Below are positions 46,401 to 59,248 of a DNA stretch of 64,000 nucleotides, piece by piece. Each line of letters starts with the position of its first letter. Position 1 is the stretch's first letter. Location of the stretch: positions 233,501 to 297,500 of the forward strand of contig CM032228.1 in assembly GCA_019009955.1 (NCBI GenBank), written 5' to 3'. The notes beneath the pieces are model-generated. The model was not told the origin of the DNA. It ran no database searches and saw only the letters and a list, made by a program, of their open reading frames with translations. Source of the DNA: Riptortus pedestris (lineage: Eukaryota > Arthropoda > Insecta > Hemiptera > Alydidae). Made by a program: the position numbers and the translations under genes.

Positions 46401-49354
46401 TACTGGATATTTAAGCGTTTTATTCTGCACTAAAGATCATATTTGTTGTTGGCACAAGTTGAATCGGCTCTCTTCAATTGTTGTATATATTATCTCATTT
46501 CCGATGCCGTCGTCAACTAAGGTTTTACGTCTTTTTCTTGAAAATATATATTTGATCTATTCTATACTGGATATTTAAGCGTTTTATTCTGCACTAAAGA
46601 TCATATTTGTTGTTGGCACAAGTTGAATCGGCTCTCTTCAATTGTTGTATATATTATCTCGTTTCCGATGCCGCCGTCAACTAAGGTCTTTGTCTTGAAA
46701 ATATATATTTGATCTATTCTATACTGGATATTTAAGCGTTTTATTCTGCACTAAAGATCATATTTGTTGTTGGCACAAGTTGAATCGGCTCTCTTCAATT
46801 GTTGTATATATTATCTCATTTCCGATGCCGTCGTCAACTAAGGTTTTACGTCTTTTTCTTGAAAATATATATTTGATCTATTCTATACTGGATATTTAAG
46901 CGTTTTATTCTGCACTAAAGATCATATTTGTTGTTGGCACAAGTTGAATCGGCTCTCTTCAATTGTTGTATATATTATCTCATTTCCGATGCCGTCGTCA
47001 ACTAAGGTCTTTGTCTTGAAAATATATATTTGATCTATTCTATACTGGATATTTAAGCGTTTTATTCTGCACTAAAGATCATATTTGTTGTTGGCACAAG
47101 TTGAATCGGCTCTCTTCAATTGTTGTATATATTATCTCATTTCCGATGCCGTCGTCAACTAAGGTTTTACGTCTTTTTCTTGAAAATATATATTTGATCT
47201 ATTCTATACTGGATATTTAAGCGTTTTATTCTGCACTAAAGATCATATTTGTTGTTGGCACAAGTTGAATCGGCTCTCTTCAATTGTTGTATATATTATC
47301 TCATTTCCGATGCCGTCGTCAACTAAGGTCTTTGTCTTGAAAATATATATTTGATCTATTCTATACTGGATATTTAAGCGTTTTATTCTGCACTAAAGAT
47401 CATATTTGTTGTTGGCACAAGTTGAATCGGCTCTCTTCAATTGTTGTATATATTATCTCATTTCCGATGCCGTCGTCAACTAAGGTTTTACGTCTTTGTC
47501 TTGAAAATATATATTTGATCTATTCTATACTGGATATTTAAGCGTTTTATTCTGCACTAAAGAACATATTTGTTGTTGGCGCAAGTTGAATCGGCTCTCT
47601 TCAATTGTTGTATATATTATCTCATTTCCGATGCCGTCGTCAACTAAGGTTTTACGTCTTTGTCTTGAAAATATATATTTGATCTATTCTATACTGGATA
47701 TTTAAGCGTTTTATTCTGCACTAAAGAACATATTTGTTGTTGGCGCAAGTTGAATCGGCTCTCTTCAATTGTTGTATATATTATCTCATTTCCGATGCCG
47801 TCGTCAACTAAGGTTTTACGTCTTTGTCTTGAAAATATATATTTGATCTATTCTATACTGGATATTTAAGCGTTTTATTCTGCACTAAAGATCATATTTG
47901 TTGTTGGCACAAGTTGAATCGGCTCTCTTCAATTGTTGTATATATTATCTCATTTCCGATGCCGTCGTCAACTAAGGTCTTTGTCTTGAAAATATATATT
48001 TGATCTATTCTATACTGGATATTTAAGCGTTTTATTCTGCACTAAAGATCATATTTGTTGTTGGCACAAGTTGAATCGGCTCTCTTCAATTGTTGTATAT
48101 ATTATCTCATTTCCGATGCCGTCGTCAACTAAGGTTTTACGTCTTTTTCTTGAAAATATATATTTGATCTATTCTATACTGGATATTTAAGCGTTTTATT
48201 CTGCACTAAAGATCATATTTGTTGTTGGCACAAATTGAATCGGCTCTCTTCAATTGTTGTATATATTATCTCGTTTCCGATGCCGCCGTCAACTAAGGTC
48301 TTTGTCTTGAAAATATATATTTGATATATTATATACTGGATATTTAAGCGTTTTATTCTGCACTAAAGATCATATTTGTTGTTGGCAGAAGTTGAATCGG
48401 CTCTCGTCAATTGTTGTATATATTATTTCATTTCCGATGCCGTCGTCAACTAAGGTTTTACGTCTTTGTCTTGAAAATATATATTTGATATATTATATAC
48501 TGGATATTTAAGCGTTTTATTCTGCACTAAAGATCATATTTGTAGTTGGCACAAATTGAATCGGCTCTCTTCAATTTTTGTATATATTATCTCATTTCCG
48601 ATGCCGTCGTCAACTAAGGTCTTTGTCTTGAAAATATTTATTTGATCTATTCTATACTGGATATTTAAGCGTTTTATTCTGCACTAAAGAACATATTTGT
48701 TGTTGGCACAAGTTGAATCGGCTCTCTTCAATTGTTGTATATATTATCTCATTTCCGATGCCGTCGTCAACTAAGGTCTTTGTCTTGAAAATATATATTT
48801 GATCTATTCTATACTGGATATTTAAGCGTTTTATTCTGCACTAAAGATCATATTTGTTGTTGGCACAAGTTGAATCGGCTCTCTTCAATTGTTGTATATA
48901 TTATCTCATTTCCGATGCCGTCGTCAACTAAGGTTTTACGTCTTTGTCTTGAAAATATATATTTGATCTATTCTATACTGGATATTTAAGCGTTTTATTC
49001 TGCACTAAAGATCATATTTGTTGTTGGCACAAGTTGAATCGGCTCTCTTCAATTGTTGTATATATTATCTCATTTCCGATGCCGTCGTCAACTAAGGTCT
49101 TTGTCTTGAAAATATATATTTGATCTATTCTATACTGGATATTTAAGCGTTTTATTCTGCACTAAAGATCATATTTGTTGTTGGCACAAGTTGAATCGGC
49201 TCTCTTCAATTGTTGTATATATTATCTCATTTCCGATGCCGTCGTCAACTAAGGTTTTACGTCTTTGTCTTGAAAATATATATTTGATCTATTCTATACT
49301 GGATATTTAAGCGTTTTATTCTGCACTAACGATCATATTTGTTGTTGGCACAAG
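43453..49354. repeat. 157/164 bp satellite array, 37 units
   Basis: The landmark GTTGAATCGGCTCTC falls at 43,454, 43,611, 43,768, 43,925 and so on. From 43,454 to the equivalent point at 49,354 is 5,900 bp, which equals 37 x 157 plus 13 x 7. There are thirteen units with the 7 bp insertion that changes AAGGTCTTTG to AAGGTTTTACGTCTTTG and twenty-four without. No other length change is needed. The array is AT-rich, unlike the 138 bp satellite, to which it is unrelated. Units differ at few positions (CTCGTTTCCGATGCTG / CTCATTTCCGATGCCG). No ORF. Confidence 0.97.
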
Positions 49355-49734
49355 TCGGACATGATTTTTATTGTTATGATATTTGGGGGGGGGGGCGGAG
49401 GTTTCGAAAATTCAAATTCTAAACATCAAGAATTCAAAAATCAAGAAATTTAATAAAGGCAATCTTGTTAAAATATTGATTGGCACTTGTTTCTATATGG
49501 AACTGAAACATTAATTGAGTAATTGGTACATTCCTTAGTTCATTGCGAATATGGTGAGACGTAATGACTTGAAAGTGATAGGTGGGAAATGTGCTTAGTT
49601 TACACAGCTCATGATTCAAGGAGTTGATAAAGAGAAATCAACAGGTGTTCTTGAGGTCATTAACTAAAATCGATCGTACTCAGCAGATGACGAAAACGAG
49701 ATACGTTCCAAATTAAATATATATTGTTACGTTT
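49355..49734. other. Spacer with poly-G tract
   Basis: Contains a G run at about 49,384-49,396. No gene recognised. The part near 49,685 (GATGACGAAAACGAGATACG) resembles GCATGACGAAAATGAAGTAG near 32,502, so it is probably dispersed repeat. Confidence 0.5.
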
Positions 49735-50458
<724 letters not shown>

Positions 50459-52687
50459 ATATATATTCGACTTTTAAGAAATCTCGCTGTAGTGGTCATA
50501 ATTATTGTTTGATCGTTACCAAACTCGGTATTTAATCGTTTTATGTAAAAAGAAAGACAATGTCCGGCAATGGCAGACTCGGACTAGTGGCAGGGGGTGT
50601 AAAGGAATATCAAGTATTATGAGTTGGTTCGAAAAATTGTGTAGATATACTCTTATTGTAAATTGACTAATCTATAAATATTGTTTTACACATACTTTTT
50701 GTATCGTGAATCTTAACGGAGATATTTGGGATTTTTAGATTTTTGCTTTCAGTAAAGCCCCGGCCCTACTCATGTCATGTATGTAATATATTTCAGTCAG
50801 AATAGGAGCCGGTATGTATGTGTATATTCCGTGTATATGCCTCTGTACATGAGTTACTTGTTTTTACTTTTTGCATGCTTCCACGTTCTCTTTCGCTTAG
50901 TTATTCTTCGCATGCAACTCTTTCCACGCATGATTTTCCTTTTGGTCTTTGTTCTTTGGTTAGGTGTAGGGGGAAAAACAGTATAGGAAGTTAGATGAGA
51001 TCCGTTGTGTGCCTAAGACATAGGAAATCTGCTTAGTTTAGTTATCTGCTGCGCCTGTGTGACGGACATTTTTGCTTCCCTTTCACATTACACCGGCTTT
51101 GAAGTGTACACAACTAGAAATTCATTAAGGCAGGCGTTGGTATTTGTCGGGATTGACTCTGCGGTGACATTGACTCTGCCCTAATTGCTGGCGGAAGGAA
51201 ATAGGTCGGGGGGATCAAAGGGAACCGGAAGGATTAAGGCAAAGCAATTCCACCAATCAGCCATCTCCTTATTTCTTCCTCTCAACCTTTACCCCAATTC
51301 AATTTCACTCTGTAAACAAAGCACATTACCTACGCCAAGCTTTACAATAGAAAAATCGACATACCAGTTACACCACCCTGAATATCAAGTGAATAAATTC
51401 AAACGGTAATGAGAAATCATTCAGACAATATACCTACTGATAAGCTCTACAACGGAAAGGGTCTGAATTGTAAACTAACAGGTCAGCCAACCTCTCAGAG
51501 CTGAATAGATAGATACAAATTCTCTTAACAGGAAAGAGAAACAATTACTCAAATATATATATAAATTAAGCATATTAACATTAATTAAAACTATTTACTG
51601 TATCTAGTACTGTAATTTATAATGAATCAGAATAATTTTGATCCCAATCATTCATATTCCAAGAACAAAGAGGGGTGGGGGGTGCTCAACAAAACTTATT
51701 TGTATATACCCGTACTTCGAAATAAGTAAGTCGTCTCCAGGGGTTGATTTCGAAAATTTGAAATATCTCCGTTACTATAAGTCAGATCGAAAACTTTTTC
51801 ATTACCAATCTCATTGAAAATTAAATGTACTGTAAATATTTTCATATATTGTACATTCAATCTTGAATATTAACCGAGAAATTTGCATTGTTATCCTTTA
51901 TCAAACCTCCAGATCTGCTACATAATAAACCACATTATTCGAAGCTTAAATACCAAATATTGTTTTCAAGTTTCCTTTATTATACGAGATACATGAAAAC
52001 ATGTTCTGGTGGTTCCTCCCCCCCACCGTCTTAAATTCTTGGACTACTAATATTTGATTGATTATGATAAAAAATATTCTGATTCATTACAGTACTAGAT
52101 ATAGTAAATAGCCTTCAATAAAATTAATATGGTATATTCTGATATATTTCAGTTATTGTTTTTCTATCCCGTGAGGGGTTGGCAGACCTGTTTGTTTGCA
52201 TTCAGACGCTTACCGTCGGGAAGTCATTAAAATTGACTGAAAGATTTCTTATTACCGTTTGTGTTTACTTACTTAATATTCACTGTGGTGTTGAGTTAGC
52301 ATTATGTAGATTTATGTATGCACTAGGGAAGTCTGCTTCGCCATGCATTTCTCCTGATGAATCCTCGTATGTCTGTCATAAATTCGCTGAGGCAAAAGAA
52401 GCAGAGAAATAAAAATGATTTTAATAATCATTTGAGGGTTTCATTTTTTTTTCCGGCGTTTCGCCATAGATTGGTTAAGTAATGTTAAATGGGTGATATT
52501 TTCACAACGATAACCTTTAGTCCTAACCTGGTTAAGGGTGGCCAACTGTATATACCCCACCCATTTAGACCTAGATGCACACAGTCCACATTAATAAATA
52601 TCTTTTTGTTTTACTTAGAAGAGTTTTTCCATACTCAAAAGTGCAGTTGCATTGCCTTAATTTGATTTCACCTAAAACTGGCAACTC
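50459..52687. repeat. Dispersed repeats, no recognisable gene
   Basis: 50,466-50,540 is a reverse copy of the block ending GCGACCGCTAGAGCG elsewhere. 51,020-51,070 has GGAAATCTGCTTAGTTTAG followed by GCGCCTGTGTGACG, the recurrent end motif. 51,780-52,010 resembles 28,250-28,520, and 52,080-52,350 is a family B copy. Small ORFs lack recognisable domains. Unique-looking sequence remains at 51,180-51,700 and 52,400-52,687. Confidence 0.55.
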
Positions 52688-53215
52688 GTGTTTAAATCAC
52701 TTGTGTTCTGACACACCGGTTAAATAAATTAATATTTCCTTAGGCGACAGCTAACATGGCTACTGTACAAACACATACGCGCGTGTTTAAATCACTTGTG
52801 TTCTGACACACCGGTTAAATAAATTAATATTTCCTTAGGCGACAGCTAACATGGCTACTGTACAAACACATACGCGCGTGTTTAAATCACTTGTGTTCTG
52901 ACACACCGGTTAAATAAATTAATATTTCCTTAGGCGACAGCTAACATGGCTACTGTACAAACACACACACGCGTGTTTAAATCACTTGTGTTCTGACACA
53001 CCGGATAGGCGACAGCTAACATGGTGTTTAAATACTTGTGTTTTCACTGTTCTGACACACCGGTTAAATAAATTAATATTTCCTTAGGCGACAGCTAACA
53101 TGGCTACTGTACAAACACATACGCGCGTGTTTAAATCACTTGTGTTCTGACACACCGGTTAAATAAATTAATATTTCCTTAGGCGACAGCTAACATGGCT
53201 ACTGTACAAACACAC

Positions 53216-53262
<47 letters not shown>
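52688..53262. repeat. 95 bp minisatellite ending in (CA)n
   Basis: GTGTTTAAATCACTTGTG recurs at 52,688, 52,783, 52,878 and 52,973, a 95 bp period. Then there is a shortened rearranged unit near 52,973-53,040 and two more units. The last unit runs into a (CA)n tract (about 53,207-53,260) that grows out of the ACACATACGCG part of the unit. Confidence 0.9.
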
Positions 53263-53263
<1 letters not shown>

Positions 53264-53441
53264 ATAAAGTGGTGGAGCCCTAACTAAAGTTTTGTGGAGT
53301 GTTTAGAAGGGAAAGTTGGCTGTTGATAAGGTGTTATCGGTCTTAGCCAATGAGCGAATGACAAGTGCCAAGGTCGAGGATACCTTTATCCCATTACAAT
53401 TCCTCAACGATAAATACAACCGTGTTCCTCATAAAGCGACG

Positions 53442-54180
53442 GCGTAAACTAAGCAGATTTCCACCTGATGCGAACACGAACTATTGTTCTCCTACTACAA
53501 CATGTTTCCTATTTCTATTTTTAAAAAAGTCCATCACGCAGGGGCTGCGTAAACTAAGCAGATTTCCACCTGATGCGAACACGAACTATTGTTCTCCTAC
53601 TACAACATGTTTCCTATTTCTATTTTTAAAAAAGTCCATCCCGCAGGGGCTGCGTAAACTAAGCAGATTTCCACCTGATGCGAACACGAACTATTGTTCT
53701 CCTACTACAACATGTTTCCTATTTCTATTTTTAAAAAAGTCCATCCCGCAGGGGCTGCGTAAACTAAGCAGATTTCCACCTGATGCGAACACGAACTATT
53801 GTTCTCCTACTACAACATGTTTCCTATTTCTATTTTTAAAAAAGTCCATCCCGCAGGGGCTGCGTAAACTAAGCAGATTTCCACCTGATGCGAACACGAA
53901 CTATTGTTCTCCTACTACAACATGTTTCCTATTTCTATTTTTAAAAAAGTCCATCACGCAGGGGCTGCGTAAACTAAGCAGATTTCCACCTGATGCGAAC
54001 ACGAACTATTGTTCTCCTACTACAACATGTTTCCTATTTCTATTTTTAAAAAAGTCCATCCCGCAGGGGCTGCGTAAACTAAGCAGATTTCCACCTGATG
54101 CGAACACGAACTATTGTTCTCCTACTACAACATGTTTCTTATTTCTATTTTTAAAAAAATCCATCCCGCAGGGGCGTAAA
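53442..54180. repeat. 105 bp tandem repeat, seven units
   Basis: GCGTAAACTAAGCAGATTTCC recurs every 105 bp (53,442, 53,547, 53,652, 53,757, 53,862, 53,967, 54,072) with very few substitutions, and a partial eighth unit begins near 54,175. Because 105 is 35 codons, one plus-strand frame stays open as a 278-codon ORF (53,365-54,201) of identical 35-residue repeats. No other coding support. Each unit begins with the motif that ends several dispersed repeats here. Confidence 0.93.
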
Positions 54181-55204
54181 CTAAGCATATTTCCCTCGTG
54201 AAGTTTAGTAATAAATAAATCTACATACTGCTAAAACAACACCACCGTGAACAAATACAAACGGAAATAAGAAATTTTTCATCCAATTTCAATAACCTGC
54301 CAACAGGAAGCATTCGGTTAGAAATGTAAACAAACGGGTCTGCCCACCTCACACCGGAAAGAAAACCAATTACTGAAATATATCAGAATATAACATATTA
54401 ATTGTATTCAGAATCTAGCACTATATTTAATAACGAGTCAGAATAATTGTTATCTCAATCAATCAAATTTTAGTAGTCCAAAACCTTAAGACGGGGGCGG
54501 GGTCACCAGGACATATTTGCACGTATCTCGTGTAATAAAGGTCTCTTGAATACAATTTTGGTATTTAAACTTCGAATAATGTGATTTATTATTTAGCATA
54601 GTATTGTTATGTAACATGAGTAGAAGTGGCGGTTTGCTGATGGCTGAAAACTGAATATCTCGGTTAATATTCAAGATAGTGAATAAATGTATATAACAAT
54701 ATTTATAGTATATTTAATTTGCAATAAGATAGGTTCGATCCAACCTATGGTAACGGAGATATTTCGAATTTTCAAAATTCCTCCCTTCTAAACTCCCCCC
54801 CTTGCCCGATTTCAGCCGTTAACGAACTTAATCTTTCTTTTTACATATCACGACTAAATATCGAGTTTATATTTATAATATTTATAGTAAATTTAATTTG
54901 CAATAAGATTGTTTATATACAATTATTCGATCCGATGCATAATAACGGAGATATTTCGAATTTTCGAAAATCCCCCCCTTTAAACCCCCCTCCCTCTGGT
55001 CCGATTTCAGCCATTAACGAACTTGATCTGTCTTTTTACATAAAACAGTTAAATATCGAGTTTCGTAACGATCAAACAAAAATTGCGACCGCTAGAGCGT
55101 TAACAGAAATATATATATATATGGAAAGATGGCCGCTACAGCCAGAAAATAAACCTAGGAAGCCGTTTGTATGTTGTTAAAGGGGGTAAGGGGCGCCCAA
55201 ACTA
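54181..55204. repeat. Dispersed repeats between minisatellite and LINE
   Basis: 54,190-54,480 is an inverted family B copy. 54,735-54,870 and 54,880-55,108 are two tandem partial copies of the block that also occurs at 33,255-33,435 (AACGGAGATATTTCGAATTT, then ATTGCGACCGCTAGAGCG) and end at a short TA tract. No gene. Confidence 0.6.
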
Positions 55205-55211
55205 TCTGCTA

Positions 55212-55260
55212 ACCTAAACTAAACTAAACTAAGCTAAAATAACCTAACTAACCTAACTAT
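55212..55260 (-). repeat. Telomere-like tail repeats of the LINE
   Basis: On the minus strand TTAGGTTAGTTAGG and several TTTAG units, at the 3' end of the LINE where other LINEs have poly(A). TTAGG is the canonical arthropod telomere repeat. Confidence 0.7.
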
Positions 55261-55311
55261 ACTACAGGGCTATACTGGTATGTGGGACCTCGGGCACTAT
55301 GAGGATGGGTG

Positions 55312-58300
55312 TCAGCAGCGGGTGAGATCGACTAGGGGCTCATCGAGACCAACCTGCCGCCATCTCACCGGCTGCTGAGGAGGGGGTATGGAGCGGTATA
55401 GGGGGCTGTCAATATAATGGAGGGAATCAAAGAATTTAATGTGTCTGCGGGAGATGGTGTGGGAAAAGGGTTCAAGGAAGAGGGAATCATGGATTGTGCG
55501 GTTATTAGCTCGTTGTAGGGATGTGTGCCGGACTATTTTCCGGACTATTCCATTTTGGAAATACTGGAGGGTTTCAAGGGAGTGTTTGGTGAGGTACCTT
55601 AGGACGGGGGAGCCATAGAGGAGAGCGGGCTGAATGAGGCCTTTTAGGAGGAGTAGTTTGAGGCGGAGGCTGAGGACCGGGGAGAGGAGAAGGTGGTTGA
55701 GGGAAGTGAATTTGTTACGTAAATAATGTGTCAGTTTGCGTACGTGAGTTGAGAAGGTCAGGTGTTTGTCAAGGATGATTCCTAAGTACGTTATGGAGCG
55801 GGAGACGGGGATGTCGATGTTGTATGTATATGTATGGATATATAACTGTTTCATTTAAAACTAAAGATTAAGCTCGCCAACGGCTCAAATCAGGCAGGAG
55901 GTTTCGAGAGACGTACTTAATTCAATTTAAAAATAGAACTGATTGTTTGCAATACAAGTGAATACACTTGCGATCAAGTAATCGCAGCGATTAAAAAATT
56001 GCAACAGGCCCTATTTTCTCTGCGAGGCGACTGTCGCCTCATGGAATAGACCACATGGGCAGGCATGGACGTGCACCCATTTGCGAGAGTTTAGTCGCGA
56101 TTTTGCAAACGGCTGTATCACATCATGTTTTTCTTCCCGCTGGTTAGTTACCTAAAATGTCTGACGACCACACAAGAAGTTTCAATGACATCCATTGGGA
56201 AACTGATATAAATTAGCGACTTTTTTATCGCAGTGGATTGACCTTCCAAAAGTTCCGCTACAGCGATTTTTTTTTTGTCGCCGCGACAAGAAATCGCTAT
56301 TGGAGGCCTAGCCTTAAACGAAATATTTGCATTTTTTTTAATTTCAGCCTTCAGTAAGCCGATAACCTTCAGTAAGATGTATATGTTGTCCAGTCTGAAA
56401 GTGTCGGGGACAGGGGTGCGTTTGTGATATGAGAACACTAGGGCATCTGTCTTCCTAGGGTTTACATGGATGTTTATGAAGCGCAGGGCGTCGGATATCG
56501 CCTGGCAGGCAGATTCTGCCAGGGATAGTGCGCGGGATGGGTTGAGGGAGGTGCTAGCAATGGCTACATCGTCCGCGTATGCAGCCACCTCAGTATTCGG
56601 AAACTTTTGATTCACAATCTTTGCGGTATATGCCGTGAAGAGGGTAGGAGAGAGCGGGGAACCCTGAGGTACCCCTACTCGGAGAGGATGGGATGAGGAA
56701 AGGGGTTCGCCGACTCTTACTTGAAAAGTTCGGCCGTCGAGGAAGGAACGGAGCATGGCAAGGAGTTGGCTGGGGCAGCCATGCCCACTGAGGGTATTAA
56801 GGAGTTTGGCACGGTCGACAGAATCAAAAGCCTGAGTGCAGTCGATGGAGATCATCGCCGTAACGACGTTCCTGCGGAGGTTGTTGGCAGTGTTAGCGTA
56901 TATGCGGGCTAAGGGATGGAGGGAGCTGTGTTGAGAACGGAATCCGGACTGCTCGTGGGGAATGAGGGATTTCTCCTCACAGAAATCTACAAGATACCGG
57001 AGGATTATACGTTCCAGTATCTTGGAGATGTGTGGGAGGAGGCTGATGGGACGGCAATGGTCGGGAGAGGAGCCGTTTCTGGCAGGTTTTAGGAGGGGGA
57101 CAACGATTGCGTGTTTCCACATGGTGGGGGAGTGACGGAGACGGAGACAGGAGTTGAGGAGGTGGTTTAGATAGGACGAAGCCTTCCGCGGAAGCTGACG
57201 GAGTAGCACGTACTGCACCTTGTCCATCCCAGGGGACTTTCCTCCCTTGGTCCGACGCAGGATGGCAGAGAGCTGCCTGGGGGAGGAGAACATGAAATTA
57301 TCACCGCTCTCCGTCCCAGGCGCCTCATCAGTCTGACGGTACCTTGACCGATCTACCGCGGCCATATGTGCCGCAAGCATTTCGGCCTGGTCTGTGGGGC
57401 TCATAACACCTCTGCCGGTTTGGAGAAGAACAGATCGCCTTTTGGTTATTCTGGTCTTCACCAACCGCCAGAACTTGCGTTGGTCACCGTGTGTCTGTCT
57501 GATGGTTTCGTGCCACTCCGCCGTCTTCCACTGGCTCATGAAGGTGCGGATTTGGGCAGTGAGGTTATTCAGGACGGGACTTAGCGGGGTTCCTGGTGCG
57601 ATACCAGGAATTTTTAATGGCGTTCCTCTGCCTGATCAACTGTAGAACATGAGGGGGAGGCGGTTTGAGTCCGGGGGGGTCTTCTGACGGTCTTCGGGAT
57701 CGGCTGGTCAGCAGCCTCCAGGATGATGTTGGTAAACTCGTCCAGCTACTCTTCCAGGGTTTGGGCGTCACTGATAGTAGTGAACGCCGGCGTAGTTGCG
57801 AACGTAAGGGACTTGCATAATTTCCAGTCTCCGTTATGAAACGCGTACGTGGTTGTAGTGGGTTTGGGAGGACGACCTCGCAGCACATACAGTACTGGTC
57901 GGTGATCACTAGTGATCCAGGCGAGACATTTAGTCACTATGTGAGGGGTGCGGGTGAGCATTAGGTCCACAGTGGACGATCTATAGGGCGTTACGTAAGT
58001 GTGAGAATTAGGGTGTCTGACGGTGAAACTAGAGTTCACGATCGCCTCACCAGGGGGATTGGTTGAACTGTTATTCCAGGAGGTGTGTCTGGCGTTCAAA
58101 TCTCCAATTACAAGATGATTTCTGTCTGCCTGAGCTAGACTTATGAGGGATTGAAAATATTCGGGTTCGGCCCAAGGCCGACAATACAGGCCGGTGATGG
58201 TGTACGTGAGGTTGGCTATAAGGACCTTCACTGATGCGATGTGGTGTTTAGCAGGCACGGGGACGACGACTGGTTCCACCTCTTTGAAAGGTATGTCGTG

Positions 58301-58522
58301 CCTAATTAAGATGGCAACTCCCCCGTACTTGTCATCCCTTCCATCGATGTCATCTCGTACTACGTTATAGCCAACCACCGTAAGGTCTTTAGAGGGGGTT
58401 AGGCGGGTATCGCATAACACCGCTATTGTGGGGTCATACCGTTGCAAAAGAGCAACAAGCTCGGACTTTCGTTTGGTGGCTGAATTTATGTTGAAATTCA
58501 GTATGGAGTAGGGCCTGACCAT
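55312..58522 (-). pseudogene. Jockey-like ORF2: endonuclease and reverse transcriptase, broken
   Basis: Starts at ATG 58,522 (MVRPYSILNFNINS). The apurinic-type endonuclease spans to about 57,750: NFNIN, CDTRL (usually ETHL), GGVAILIRHDIPF, GDLNARHTSWN and SDHRPVL. Frame changes near 57,745 and 57,565 connect to the RT ORF (57,539-56,148). This has KGGKSPGMDKVQ, CRPISLLPHISKILE, SIDCTQAFDSVD, GVPQGSPLSPTLF and the active site YADD. RT is then interrupted at about 56,377 by foreign sequence and resumes at about 55,854 with SRSITYLGIILDKHLTF and the C-terminal region ending at 55,312. Intact catalytic RT motifs but a split frame, so inactive. Confidence 0.88.
55856..56377. mobile_element. 0.5 kb insertion in LINE ORF2
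   Basis: Segment without LINE homology between the two RT parts. Rich in inverted motifs: GAGGCGACTGTCGCCTC, AATCGCAGCGATT, and AGCGATTT...AAATCGCT around GTCGCCGCGAC. Its right end (about 56,320-56,375) carries the dispersed-repeat block ATATTTGCATT...CAGCCTTCAGTAA. A similar ATGTATATGT occurs at both borders and may be a target duplication. Looks like a small MITE or foldback element; class unknown. Confidence 0.55.
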
Positions 58523-58712
58523 TATTTAACCTTGGATGCCTTGAGAGTCTGGACGAGTGCTGTAACTGTGGCGAGGAGGGTGTTAATCATTCCTCTCATA
58601 TCCTCTACCCAGGGTGGGGTGCAGTAAGCCATCTGTGGGTTGAAAGTTGGTACCGGCTCCGGGGCAAAGCAGGCAGAGGGGGGTGTGGGGTGTGTTGTGG
58701 CTCACATAGATC
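58522..58712 (-). pseudogene. Jockey-like ORF1, C-terminal end only
   Basis: The last roughly 60 codons on the minus strand run to a TAA at 58,522-58,524 and include MAYCTPPWVEDMRGM and a heptad-like LLATVTALVQTLKAS. The TAA shares its final A with the ATG of ORF2 (TAATG). Upstream, a stop near 58,706 marks the truncation. ORF1 of such LINEs is an RNA-binding chaperone; zinc knuckles are not included in this remnant. Confidence 0.65.
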
Positions 58713-59248
58713 TCATTGTTCCATGTATATATACATTACCTTGCACACACTACGCTAGACGAGAACTTACATTTTTCTACTCTTCCAATTACTATCACTA
58801 TAGAAGTAATATCAGTGGTTGTATTAACTATCAAATACATGACTTAGATCAATCTCATTCTACTATCCGTTTTGAGTTAACTTGGAAGAGCCTAAATAAT
58901 CAGTTTTTAACAATTATGGTTTAGCGATGTATAAGCAGAAGTAGCTCTATCTACTCCCCTCCATACGAACTATTGCAAGGTCACATGCCGCCGCCGCTCT
59001 GTGTTATCAAGCGAATGATAAGGATATGACTCAATAGCTGTGTACATTTCCCTCGTTCCTTTCCTATACGACTTTTAATAGATATTTATCCATTAAAAAT
59101 CAATCATGTATTCTTTACAATCTATTTTGCTTATAGCTTCCCTTTAGATAGTCGTAGTGATGATGTTGGAAATGGGTATCCAATTCGGTCTTCAAATCAT
59201 TAGGTATATAGGTTTGTCTAGTTCATAAACCCAATACCAATCTATCTC
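58713..59248. other. Spacer between LINE and Polinton remnant
   Basis: AT-rich, no recognisable gene or repeat. The end nearest 59,248 may be the 3' flank of the Polinton protease gene. Confidence 0.4.

Larger units (their letters stand above)
55205..58715 (-). mobile_element. Jockey-like LINE, 5'-truncated, interrupted
   Basis: Order on the minus strand: last codons of ORF1, ORF2 (endonuclease then RT), 3' UTR, and a TTTAG/TTAGG-rich tail. A 0.5 kb foreign segment lies within ORF2. A second, more diverged member of the family occupies 62,116-64,000. Confidence 0.88.

Noticed and set aside
43453..49354. Centromere call from the near-nucleosomal 157 bp unit
   Set aside because: Unit length alone is not evidence; no chromatin data and only about 6 kb of array are visible.
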